DNA of 64,000 nucleotides from Alisma plantago-aquatica (Eukaryota > Streptophyta > Magnoliopsida > Alismatales > Alismataceae): assembly GCA_963693085.1 (NCBI GenBank), contig OY856413.1:106571501-106635500 (forward strand), given 5' to 3'. Each line of letters starts with the position of its first letter. The first letter of the stretch is position 1. Of the stretch, positions 1 to 10,329 are shown one piece after another. The notes under the pieces are model-generated. The model did no database searches and was not told where the DNA came from. It saw only the letters and a list, made by a program, of their open reading frames with translations. The position numbers and the translations under genes are program-made.

Positions 1-159
1 AATGCATCCCAATCCAATCATCCTATGATTGGCTCTCAGGGCATACATACCAACAAAATCCATGCCGTATAAAAAGGAAAGAATTTGTCATTGTAGAGGG
101 CGTGGCTTACCCACATTTCTAGGGCACACAATTCATGGCACTCCAATACTCGATGGTGC
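1..159 (+). mobile_element. CACTA transposon, left fragment (coding exon)
   Basis: This is the part of a CACTA (En/Spm-type) element lying left of the Athila A insertion. It reads on directly into 13174 once element A and one copy of the 5 bp target duplication GGTTC (160-164 and 13169-13173) are removed. Translated on the plus strand it contributes a short decayed stretch (words like THISRAHNS) that normally lies upstream of the ULP1-like domain in CACTA second-ORF proteins. The start of the transposon lies outside the window. The assignment rests on the joined sequence and the 3' terminus at 15669. Confidence 0.6.
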
Positions 160-164
160 GGTTC
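160..164. other. Target-site duplication (left) of Athila element A
   Basis: GGTTC here and again at 13169-13173, directly outside the TG...CA termini of element A. A perfect 5 bp direct duplication is the signature of LTR-retrotransposon integration. Confidence 0.93.
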
Positions 165-539
165 TGACGTGATATTTTGAATGCACTAACAAACTCACTC
201 GGGGTTGAAATCCCCGAGCTTTTACCAAAACCAAAGTGCAATAATACAACCCGCAAGAGGACGGGTCTTATCACAGTATAGTTAAGGATCGAACCCAAAG
301 GACAACGTTTTTAAGAATCTTGGTCAGTCTAGTCTAGTTCGAGTTAAGACTAATATTTAAAATGATAGGTTGAATTGAGGCTAATTAAACTAATTGCAAG
401 AAAGTAAAAGCTGAATTAAAGTTGGATTTAGATCAATGATAAGGAATCGCTGGGATGGTATCGGGTTTCACCACAGCTACACACACAAAAACTTTCAATC
501 GCAAACAATCCAGGCAAGATATATCAATCCAAATAGAGC

Positions 540-960
540 TGCTGCAGAACCCCCCATACAGGCGTTATGTTCGCATAAGCATCACCTTAGGCATCACATG
601 CCTCGTCACTAGCCGGATCACTTACTTACGACTCCAAAGATACAGAAATCCAACGATGGTTGTGAGCCCCCTATACAGGCGTTAGGCACACAGAAGTGTC
701 ACCGAAGGCTAGATGGATCGTCCCCTCACAGATCATACACTTACGACCTCGAAGAAATCCCATTCTATTTCTAGTTTGGGAGTCAACCACATTAACCGAT
801 AAGTAAGCATGTGATATATCTACAAACTAACATCGATGATAAACAAGATGATACAAAATACAACTAAGGCTGTGGTCCTCCCCGAAGGATGTTTAGACCA
901 CAGAAGTGTCATCGTAGGCTAGATGTCTCGTCCCCTCAAGGATCATACACTTACGACCTT
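540..960. repeat. Three diverged repeat units in R-U5 of LTR A
   Basis: Three related blocks begin near 546, 666 and 876. Each has a CCCCCxTACAGGCGTTA-like or CCTCCCCGAAGGATGTT-like opening, then a short CACAGAAGTGTCA-like segment, then GATCATACACTTACGAC. The same three blocks recur in the other LTR (10710-11130). They look like old internal duplications of the leader region; function unknown. Confidence 0.6.
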
Positions 961-1525
961 AAGGAATCCTACCAGAAGTTCTCATCAAGGATTCGAACTT
1001 GTAAACTGCCATTCCATCCCATATATAGAAGATTTCACAATGTAGGAAAGAACAAGATGAAAGCAAGTGGATAATCAACTACAAACATACCAACTAACAA
1101 TGAAATGGAAAGTTATATACATTGCCATGGAGAATTTAACAAGAGAACATGATTTGCATGGGCAGCGGGGCTAGTCCCCGCACCCCAGTGAAAAGGTACT
1201 ACTTGCTCATGATGTGAGAAATAATAAGAATGAGAAAGAGAGGGAAATCCTCCATGAACTCGGTGCAGAAGGTAGTCGTAGCTCGGTGAAGAAGATATGG
1301 CCTCCTACGTCATGTCGGAGCAGATCCGTACGCGAACGGGAGATGCCAAGACAGACTGGACAGTCTCCTTCACTCCGTCTTCTTTCTCTCCTCAGCCTCC
1401 TTGGTTGAAACACGGGCAGTAGGTGGAATGAAGCTGGTGTGGACATCACTGGATTTAGATTAGACCTGTGTACAGGCAGCCTGTCGGCGTCCCAGAATTG
1501 ATGCCCAAATGAGGACCTTTGGGGT

Positions 1526-1536
1526 CTTATTTATAG
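1526..1536 (-). promoter_or_regulatory. TATA box of the 3' LTR of element A
   Basis: On the minus strand this reads CTATAAATAAG, conserved in the other LTR at 11697-11707, and separates the repeat-rich U3 from R-U5. Transcription would start about 25-35 bases downstream, near 1500. Confidence 0.7.
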
Positions 1537-1549
1537 GTACAGGACTGGC

Positions 1550-2750
1550 CCCAAATGGTTTAGGAGTCAATCCAGCTCAAATGGTTTAGGAGATATTTTT
1601 GCTCAAATAGTCTGTAAACCGTTAATGGCCAAACGGTTTTGTCTTCCTTTGGTTTGGAAACTGAACGGGATCAAACGGTTTCACAGACCATTTTCCTGTC
1701 AAACAGTTTTGAGCAAAGTTGGGCAAACGGTCTTGGATAGAGGCAAATGGTTTGTAAACCATTTGCTATCAAATAGTTAGGAAACCGTTAATAAGCAAAC
1801 TGTCGTTGCTTTGGTCAACACTCTAGCTACTCAAACGGTCTTGGAACTTGGCTCTCATGGTTTGAGGTTCGAAAGGGGGCCAAATGGTCTTCACAGACTG
1901 TTTTCTCGTCAAACGATTTTGGCCAGACTCTCCTCTGAACGTTCGGTCTTGGATTTGCAAATCCAAACGGTCTGTGATGCCTTTCCCAAGTAGTCCTTGA
2001 GGTGCCCTTCTCCGTTCGGTCTTGGTAGAACTGAGAAGACCGTTTACTCAGTCACGATCCCAGATCGATTAGTTCCTTTCCACCAGAGACAAGGGTCTTA
2101 GTGTGAACAACAAGTCTAGGTAGTGCTGGCATTGGTGGAAGCATGGTGGCCGGAAGGTGGATTGAAAAGAAAGCTGCTCGATGGAGGTGGTAGTTCTACT
2201 GTGGTTGTCAACCTATTCAGAGGTAGAAGACGATGCACCATAGCCGTGTTGCAGCACCACGGTTGTGGCGATGCTGCTACCCAACGGCTGTGCTGCCTTG
2301 CACGAGCGTGGTCGGTGAGTAATTGGGCTCTGATGGCGTTGCTCCATGGCTGTGGCGTGACACCACAGTTGTGGTGAGGTAGCTGCCACACGGCCGTGCT
2401 GCCTCGCACGTGCATGGCGGGTGAAAGAGAGTCGACGCTGGTGAGGTGCCACGGTCGTGGCTCGACAATCACGGTCGTGGCGAGTGAGAGCTCATGCATT
2501 GGGGAAGATCTACCACGGCCGTGGCCTCATCCCACGGTCGTGGTGATGACAATGGACTGTGATCGTTTTGAACCACCATGGCCGTGTTTAAGACTTGGCT
2601 TCGAGGTCTTGAACTCATGTACTGCTCGATCCCTCACGGCTGGGTTATGCCTCCAATTGATGTCTACTGGTCAAATGGTCTTGAGACCGAATGGGATCAA
2701 ACGGTCTTGAGACCAAATGGGCTCAATCGACTTGGTAGATCGATTATTCA
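1550..2750. repeat. Arrays of AAACGGT and CCACGG(C/T)CGTGG motifs in U3 of LTR A
   Basis: From 1550 to 2050 the words AAACGGT, AAATGGT and their complement ACCGTTT recur dozens of times. From 2240 to 2600 the near-palindrome CCACGGYCGTGG recurs about eight times, with a perfect CCACGGCCGTGG at 2513-2524. Both arrays lie upstream of the minus-strand TATA box, and both recur in the partner LTR (11720-12900). The position suggests transcription-factor sites or hairpins; this is inference. Confidence 0.75.
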
Positions 2751-2970
2751 GAACTAAGGGTGAAGGAAGGTAGATCCTAGCTGATTGTTCAGCTTTATCA
2801 AGACCTACATCAAATCAACATAATTTTCAGTTAAAATCATGATAATTGGATCAATTAAGTAATTTTGTATATTATGATGTGTTTTGATATTTAATGAGTG
2901 AAATTAAATGTGTTGAGATGAATTTGTCTGAAAATGATAATTGAATTCCCTGATGAATATGCATTCATCA

Positions 2971-2987
2971 AAACACCCCAAACTTAA
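2971..2987 (-). promoter_or_regulatory. Polypurine tract of element A
   Basis: Minus-strand AGTTTGGGGTGTTT directly precedes the LTR start TGATGAATGC. This is the plus-strand DNA priming site expected at the 3' end of a Ty3 element. Confidence 0.8.
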
Positions 2988-3349
2988 ACGTTGCTCATCC
3001 TCGAGTAACACAAAATCTGAAACAGTCGCCAGATGAATACTTTCGACTCATGTGATTGCTACATCTTTACATCATGATTGTTTTCTTTCTGCTCAGAATC
3101 ACTCAACATCTCAATTTCCTGAGATCACTGAACACATCTTACTATATCTTTGTTCCTGAGTTCATTTTCCAATATCACTTCCTGCTCACTTTTTCCAACA
3201 ACAAGCATGTTAAAGAGTTTTGTAAGAGTCCAGAGACGCTCGTGGAACAACAAGTGTGCATTTGATTTGACACTGGTGTTTTTTAGGATAAGGTAGGCAA
3301 TCATTGTGCCATTAGGTAGAAAAGGGAGTGAAAGGTGGTATGAAAGGAA

Positions 3350-3525
3350 GAAGTAAATCTCTCCTCTATTCGATTCGAGATTTTTATTTTATGAAGTGCA
3401 ATTTCATTTATTGAATTTTTTGTGTGAATCTCTTCTCTATTTGACTCGAGATTGCATTTCTTTTTGTGTGCTCTTTGGCATATTTTTGTTTGCAAATCTC
3501 TCCTCTATTCGACTTGAGATTGCAA
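3350..3525. repeat. Three hairpin-forming repeats
   Basis: Units starting at about 3354, 3427 and 3495 share AATCTCTYCTCTATT followed by GACTCGAGATT-like sequence. Each unit can fold because AATCTC and GAGATT are complementary. Spacing is about 70 bp. They lie in the 3' UTR of element A. Confidence 0.65.
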
Positions 3526-4527
3526 TTTTGGTGGTACACCCCTATTTATCTGTTAGGGGTATGGAAGAAGAGGATATAGAGGGAAGTGGCGTGCCACCCC
3601 GAACTTAGGGTTTGGCACCAATTTGGCTATTTTTGTTTCTTTTTGATGGATGGAGAGGTACGAAGATGATAGAAGAAGTGTAGAAGAGAGTTCAGATTAG
3701 AATACAACTTGATTTACAATTCAGTGCACCAGGTTGTTCTCTTTATCGTACTCTGCTCAAATAATAACTTGATGAGGATCTGGTGGAGATTCCATGTTAT
3801 TGTTCCACTAGTCAGTTAGGAAGCATGACGTGTTTGATCCCTATCAGTCAGACACTTATCAATTTTGCAAAAGTATCATGACGTTCGGAATCATAAGCTT
3901 CACAAGATGATTTCAATCAAGAGGCTTTGTTTCAAAAAGTGGTCCTTTTGAGGATTTACTTCGAATAAGGAGGATATAATGATTTAAAATGCATAGAAGG
4001 TTAGAGAGTGGCTTTTAATGAAAAAGGAAGTATAAAAAATTCATCAAGTATCTGTTCAGATACTTTGAAAGCTTTAAAACTTTAAAATTTTGAAAATCTA
4101 TTTGAAAATTTTGAAAAATTTGGTCAAAATGCGGCGATGAAAATCTAAGACTAATTTAGATGGGTGAAGGTGGAAAGTAAGATACGTACCACCCACCCTC
4201 CACCCCAAACTTAGAGATTTGCTCGTCAAGAGAAAACCCTAAATCCAAGATGGAGGGGAAAATTTGTGCCAGATTTGACCACCAGATGTGGTAGCGTTCT
4301 AGTCAACGTGCATCCTCTTATCTAAAAATCTAAAGAAAGATCGATTAGAACTCAAGATAGCATCTCGTGATGTGAATTTTATTTAATGAAAAATTAACTA
4401 GAAGGTAAAAGAAAAATTGAAAAAAACATTCTAATTTGAAAAGAAAAGTAAAATAGATTTATTGATCAGGTTGCCTCCCGACAAGTGCTTTTGTTTTATG
4501 TCGATGGCTCGACTGGATCCTTCAGCT

Positions 4528-5700
4528 TTACAGTGGATCCTTTGGGTTGATGAGTTCTAGGATTGCTTCAGTTCCTATGTCAGTAGAGGTGAAATATCTT
4601 TTTAAACAGTGTCCATTTGCCATAAATTCACCTAACTTTTCACTCCATAAAGAGAAAGCACCATGTGGAGAGATGATTTTGACGATGTAAGGTCCAGACC
4701 AGCGAGAATGGAGTTTTCCTGGGAATAACTTTAGTCTTGAGTTGAATAGAAGAACTTGATCTCCTGCTTGTATGTCTTTTCTTTTCATATGTCCATCGTG
4801 CCAAAGTTTTGTGTGATCTTTGTAGATTTGTGCATTCTCATAGGCTGTCATCCTGAGTTCATTCAACTCTTAGAGTTGTAGAATCCTGGCTTGGCCTACT
4901 TCTTTCATATCAAAGTTCAGTTGTTTAATTGCCCATTATGCCTTGTGTTCTAGTTCAACTGGTAGGTGGCAAGCCTTTCCATATATTAGTCGAAAAGGTG
5001 TAGTCCCGAGGGGAGTTTTATAAGCAGTACGATAGGCCCATAACGCATCGTTGATTTTCACCGACCAATCTTTCCGATTGAACCTACTATCTTTTCTAAG
5101 ATACTCTTGAGTTGACGATTAGAAACCTCCACCTGTCCACTTGTCTGTGGGTGGTAAGGTGAGGCTACCTTGTGAGTAACACCATACTTTCTTATCAATG
5201 CTTCAAAGCTTCTTTCAAGAAAATGGGAGCCTCCGTCAGATATCACCGTGCGAGGGACACCAAAATGGGGAAAAATAATATCCTTGAATAATTTGATGAT
5301 AGGTTTGGAATCACTAGTGACGGTTGGTATGGTTTCAACCCATTTTGAGATGTAGTCCACCACCACTAGGATGTATGAAAATCCATGAGAAGATGGGAAT
5401 GGACCCATGTAGTCCACCCCCCAAACATTGAATATCTCTACTTCATGCCATAGATTCAATGAAATCTCATCTCTCTTTGTTATATTGCCTGATCTTTGAC
5501 ATTTGTCACATGATAGGAAAAAGTCATAGGAATCTTTGGATATGGTTGGCCAAAAGAATCCACATTGCAAAACCTTCAAGGCAGTCTTTTTAGAGATCAT
5601 ATGGCCTCCCACTGGTCCTAAGTGACATTGTTCTAAAATAAGTTGAGCTTCTTCTTCGGCAATACATCGTCTATACAGACCATCAGTACATAGTTTGAAG
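4528..5700 (-). pseudogene. Integrase of element A (decayed)
   Basis: Ty3/gypsy integrase, which joins element cDNA into the host chromosome. In frame (about 5700 to 5058) one sees the zinc-binding HHCC part (GGHM ... [10 protein letters not shown]) and the catalytic core with DDE residues: Asp in GVDYMGPFP, Asp in VISDGGSHF, Glu in PQTSGQVE. After 5058 the frame shifts; the C-terminal part (4866-4528) keeps KLWHDGHMKRKD and LFPGKLHSRWSGPY, the usual Athila integrase tail, ending in a stop at 4528. A one-base shift near 5705 separates it from RNase H (the normal WDE word is out of frame). No chromodomain is seen. Confidence 0.88.
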
Positions 5701-5709
5701 AGGTACGAC

Positions 5710-6390
5710 TCATCCCAGTGATTGCTTCACATCATGCATGAACTTCTTCAGTGCATTCCCGGTGCATTGAGGATGGATAACCCCAGCAGTAAGGTAGTTC
5801 GCAAAATCCGAGTACCATGGTATAGCTTCCGAGACTTTCATTAGTTGATCATCCGACAGAGAATCATTGATTAGAATCTTCTCAATATCCAGAGTGTGGA
5901 TGCGACTGAAGTGGTATGCTACAACATTCTTTGTACCTTTTTTATCTCTTATCTCTAAATCAAATTCTTGTAATAAGAGGATCCATCTAATCAACCTGGG
6001 TTTTGCATCTTTCTTTGCTAGAAGGTAGCAAATGGCAGCGTGATCTGTGTAGACAATGACCTTTGAACCAATTAGGTAGAATCTGAACTTGTCGAAGGCA
6101 TATACGATTGCTAGAATTTCTTTCTCGGTAGTTGCATAATTCCTCTGGGCTTCATCGAGAGTTTTCAATGCATAATAGATCACATAATGTTTCTTCTCTA
6201 TACATTGCCCCAAAATTGCGCCCACAACATAGTCACTGGCATCACACATAATCTCAAAAGGATGGTCCCAGTCAAGAGCTCTAATGATGGGGGTGGTTGT
6301 AAGGGCCTGCTTTAGTGTGTTGAAGCTTTTGACACATTGTTTGTTGAAATTGAAATCAGTATCCTTTAGTAATAGATTCGTCATTGGCTT
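5710..6390 (-). pseudogene. RNase H and tether region of element A
   Basis: RNase H removes the RNA strand during reverse transcription. In the 356-residue open stretch 6780-5710 it follows RT: catalytic Asp in MCDASDY (residue 180), Glu in [16 protein letters not shown], Asp in YTDHAAI (residue 246). The last acidic position, normally Asp in VADHLSR, is Tyr here (VAYHFSR). The same change occurs in element D. The stretch ends at a stop caused by a frameshift near 5710. Confidence 0.85.
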
Positions 6391-7393
6391 CGTTATCTTG
6401 CAAAAGTCTTTTATGAATCTTCTATAAAATCCTGCATGACCTAGGAAAGCACGAACTTCATTTACATTAGTTGGGATATCCAGTTTAGAAATCACTTCAA
6501 TCTTGGATTTATCTACTTCAATTCCTCTATTGCTAACCCTATGGACGAGGACAATGCCTTCCTTTACCATAAAGTGGCACTTTTCCCAATTCAGCACAAG
6601 ATGTGCTTCTTCACAACATTTGAGGACCAGGGAGAGGTGATTTAGACATGAATCGAAGGAATCTCCGTATATAGAAAAATCATCAATGAAAACCTCCATA
6701 ATTGTTTCAGTAAGACGAACAAATATGGCAGCCATGCAACGTTGGAAAGTTGCTGGTGCATTACAGAGACCAAACAACATTCTTTTAAATGCGTATGTTC
6801 TGAATGGGCAGGTAAAGGTTTTTTCTCTTGGTCATCTGGATGTATGGGTATTTGATAGAATCTAGAGTAACTGTCAAGATAACAAAAATATTCTTGGTGA
6901 GCCAACCTTTCTAGGACTTGATCAAGGAAAGGCATTGGAAAATGATCTTTTCAAGTTGCCTTGTTTAATTTTCTATAATCTATGCACATCCTCCACCCTA
7001 TGACTATTCGAGTGGGGATGAGTTCATTGTTTTCATTCCATATAATAGTTGTTCCACCTTTCTTCGGGAATACATGCACTAGGCTCACCCATGGCGAATC
7101 TGATATCAGATAGATTATTCCAGCTGTGAGCAGTTTAATGACCTCACGACGGACCACTTCCTTCATATTTGGATTCAATTTCTGTTGATTCTCGATAGTA
7201 GGCTTGTGATCTTCCATCATAGGGATCTTGTACATATACAACGCTTGAATGACCTTAGTGAGATCACTCATTTTATAACTGATGGCTTTCTTTCTTTCCC
7301 TTAATTCCTTCAGGAGTTTATCTTCTTGTTCAGCTGTTAGATCGGAATTTATAATAACTAGGAAAACTTTGAGATTGTCTAAAAACACATACT
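6391..7393 (-). pseudogene. Reverse transcriptase of element A
   Basis: Athila-type RT. Read from 7388, the connection region KEVVRREVIKLL leads to MCIDYRKLNKAT, then a TGA (6953-6951) in place of the usual Arg codon. The palm motif (QVLERLAHQEYFCYLDS) follows in frame. A frameshift near 6830 interrupts, and the frame from 6780 continues with [15 protein letters not shown] and the active-site FIDDFSIYG. Lesions: one CGA-to-TGA-type stop and at least two frameshifts (about 7395 and 6830). Confidence 0.9.
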
Positions 7394-7660
7394 TCAGTCC
7401 TTCAGACAGGGATTCATTTTGGGAGTCTCTGGTTTTTCACATGTTTCTTCTGTAGTTTCCATAGCCTTGAGTTCTTCACTAGTGGCTTCAACATCTTCTT
7501 TAGCAGAGTCGAGGGATTTGACACATTCTTTTACTTGTTCATCAATTGGTTCATCAACTGATGGATTCATTAGAGCAACTATTAAAGGATCATCTGATTC
7601 ATGATCCTCTTGAGTCAGAAGTGACATTTGCTCAATGCAGTCAATCAGATATACTTCTTC
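7394..7660 (-). pseudogene. Acidic linker between protease and RT of element A
   Basis: A Glu/Thr-rich segment (7627-7394), out of frame with the protease by one base (shift near 7640-7665) and with RT by a second shift near 7395. Athila polyproteins have such a low-complexity linker here. No catalytic motif. Confidence 0.65.
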
Positions 7661-8525
7661 TCATACTTTCAAAAACCTTGAATTCGAGAGTTTCTTTGCC
7701 TAATCTGAGCAGTAAGGTACCAGCTTCAACATCGATCAGGGCTCTTACAGTGGAAAGGAACGGACGACCAAAGATGAGAGGATATACGGTGTCTTCTTTT
7801 ATGTCCATAATGACAAATTCGCATGGAACATATGTGTCCTTGCCTACCTTGACCGAGACATCTTCGAGGATTCCTAACGGACATTTTATCGAATTGTCTG
7901 CAAGCTATATAGTCATGCCAGTAGGAAGCAATTCTGCAAACCCTAGTCTTTTGCATAGGCTAAGTGGCATAATAGAGATGCTTGCACCGAGATCTGCCAA
8001 TCCTTTCTTGCACGATGAGTTGCCAATGTGACATGAAATTCCAAAGGATCCTGGGTCTTTTTATTTCTTGGGCATCTTGCTCAATATGATATCAGATGTA
8101 GTTGTTTCCAGTTTTACTATCTCATACTCTTTAGTTATATACTTCCTGGTGAGGAGTGACTTTAAGTACTTTGTCCATGTCGGTATCTCGGCCAAAGAAT
8201 CCAAAAAGGGTATATCAACATGAAGTTTCTTCATAGCTTCTTTAAACTTATTGAATCTGGTATCAAGCTTTGTTTGCCTTAGATGAGCTGGAAAAGGTAT
8301 ATGAGGTTTGTACACAAGGATATTAGGTTCTGGATTTTCAGCTTCCTCTTCTTCTTGAGTACACTTCTCAAAATTTCCTTTTTCTGACTTATCATCTTTT
8401 GATTGAGTCTCTTGTGTTGTTGAGTCTTTGGCAATTACAGGTTCATCCTCGTCTGTAATAACCACATGTGTCTTCTCAGGAGGATCCGAATAGTCTTTCC
8501 CTGACCTAGTGGTGACTGCCTTCAA
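7661..8525 (-). pseudogene. Protease region of element A
   Basis: Starts with the AVTTRSGKDY word that joins gag to protease in Athila polyproteins, then a charged linker, the HIPFPAHLRQ and LHVDIPFLDSLAEIPT words, a stop at 8063-8061, then the aspartic protease with active-site ADLGASISIMP (Asp codon 7994-7992) and the flap/terminal part PLIFGRPFLST. One more stop lies after TGMTI. The protease would cut Gag-Pol inside the virus-like particle. Confidence 0.87.
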
Positions 8526-8528
8526 CTG

Positions 8529-10090
8529 TTCAGGATGCTTAGGATTGTTCTCGGATTGGCCAGCAAGGACTCCAGTATGTGGTTTTATGCTAGCTGCGAG
8601 TTGAGCTAGTTGAGATTCAATAGCCTTCTACTGAGCTTGTTGGTTAGATATCATGGTTTGCTGAGTTTGCAACATCTTTTCAATGGATGATAGCTTGTCA
8701 TCAAGAGAAACTGGACCTGCTTGCTGTCCTTGTTGTTGATTAAGATTTTGGAACTGAGAGTTATTTTGGTAATTATTGTAGTTCCTATTATGAAAGTTCC
8801 CCTTAAAACTTCCTTGATTTCCAAAATTCTGTTGTTGATTATACTGGAATCCTGGTGGGCCTCTTGATTGATTGTTTGAACCAAATTGATGCGAATTTAC
8901 TACTCCAGAAGGGTTTCCATATTGAAAACCGGGATGATTCCTATTCTGATTTAGGTTGTAATAACTTTGACCAGGAATGGTGTTGATAGCATTAAGATTT
9001 TCCATCTGACCACTATCACCTTGGCCACATACATTGCTCAAAAAAACATCATAGAGAACATTGCATGATAGAGTGGAATGATCGGTGCTCTTACATGATT
9101 CACAGAATAGGGAAGCGGGCTTGACCTATTCCGGTTGTCAAGTGGGTGAACGTCCTCTTCCAATAGCAGCAAGAGATGATTCAATATGGTCTTGCTTGGC
9201 AACTAAAATCTTCAGGGTTTCAACGATAGACTTGTACTCAGGAGTAGCTTCGGCCATAGCTACTTTCAAAACTCCTTTACCTACAGATCTACCCCAATTT
9301 GCTTGATTTTCTGTTCCCAGGGTGACGACTCTCCATGCACTGTCATAACTTTGACGCATGAAGTTTCCTCAAGACGAGGAATCTAGGAATCTCTTAATAT
9401 CATCATCCACACCCCTATAGAAAATCTCAATGAGTTGGTTATTGGGAATCCCGTGGTGTAGACACTTGCATAGAATCTCTTTGTATCTATCCCAAGCTTC
9501 AGTAAGGGTTTCTCTAAGAACTTGAGTGAAATTTGTTATCCGCCCTCTAATTTCATAGGTAAGAGATGGAGGGTAGAACTTTTCTAGAAATACATTTTAG
9601 AGTTGTTCCCAGGTGGTGATGGGTATTTCACTTTGCAGCAAATTATACCAACTTATATCTCTATCAACAAGGGAATACTTGAAGAGATGGAGTCGAATAG
9701 CATCATCTATGACTCCATTTTGTTTTGTCATGGCACATAGATCAATAAATCTCAGAAGATGTTCTTGGCTATCTTCTCCTTGCTTGCCATAGAAAGGGTT
9801 ATTCTGAAGTAGGGTGATCCAATGCGCTCTTATCTCGAAATTAGTAGCATTGATAGAAGGAGGTTGTATAGGATGATGAACATTCATAGCTTTCGGGATT
9901 GAGAACTCTCTAAGATCCTTTTGTAGTTTAGCTTCTTGCGCTGCTGCTTGCGCCGCTAGGATTTCCTATTGAACCGTAGCCCTGGCTTCTTGCATGAGCC
10001 TCTCTCTATGTGCATTGATGGCTTGAGCCACCCTTCAGGCTACTTCTTCTTCTTGAGCCATCCTTGCTTTATTTTCTCTGATATGACGAT
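8529..10090 (-). pseudogene. gag of element A
   Basis: Nucleocapsid/capsid precursor. One frame runs from about 10090 to 8529 with several stops (for example at 9599-9597, 9140-9138, 8630-8628) but no frameshift I can see. Order: N-terminal coil rich in Ala/Gln/Arg, the NATNFEIRAHWITLLQ capsid start, the Retrotrans_gag core (LREFSIP through HHGIPNNQLIEIFYRG), and an intact zinc knuckle C-x2-C-x4-H-x4-C at 9104-9063 (CESCKSTDHSTLSC). A Gln/Asn-rich tail (NQQQNFGNQG type) follows. Start codon uncertain. Confidence 0.87.
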
Positions 10091-10311
10091 GAAAGGTTCC
10101 ATCTATCTCAGGATGAAAGCTCGCTGTTAGTCCAGGGCTGTTCGAACGGTGCATGCACTACGGCTTGGATTATACATGAAATTAGCAAGATTTCAAAAGT
10201 GAGAACCACAGAGTAGAGTCAAATTCAAGTAGATGGTCGATTGTGTCAAAAGAAAAAGCAAAATCCTAAATTAGTCTTAAAAGAACTAGATTTGACTAAC
10301 TGATTCCGTTG

Positions 10312-10329
10312 TCCCCAACAACGACGCCA
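10312..10329 (-). promoter_or_regulatory. Primer-binding site of element A (tRNA-Asp)
   Basis: Minus-strand TGGCGTCGTTGTTGGGGA lies 5 bases inside the right LTR. It matches the complement of the plant tRNA-Asp 3' end (TGGCGCCGTTGCCGGGGA) at 15 of 18 positions. It fixes the element's orientation. Confidence 0.85.

Larger units (their letters stand above)
165..2970 (-). repeat. 3' LTR of element A
   Basis: 2806 bp, matching 10335-13168. It is the 3' LTR because coding is on the minus strand. The U3 part (about 2970 to 1537) is packed with AAACGGT-type and CCACGGCCGTGG-type motifs; a minus-strand TATA box is at 1526-1536; R-U5 runs on to 165. It is 28 bp shorter than its partner, essentially because it has one fewer copy of a 26 bp repeat near 2673-2724. 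All open frames in it are shadows. Confidence 0.93.
2971..4527 (-). other. 3' untranslated region of element A with PPT-like tracts
   Basis: No gene is seen in these 1.56 kb between integrase and the 3' LTR, in particular no env-like frame. On the minus strand the polypurine tract AGTTTGGGGTG abuts the LTR (2971-2987). Related purine tracts occur at about 3587-3605 and 4192-4213. Three AATCTC...GAGATT inverted-repeat units start near 3354, 3427 and 3495. Confidence 0.7.

Noticed and set aside
2116..2499. Open frames of 127 codons and others within LTR A (and 12240-12643)
   Set aside because: They lie in the GC-rich palindromic array of the U3; not conserved in one frame between the two LTRs and without known motifs.
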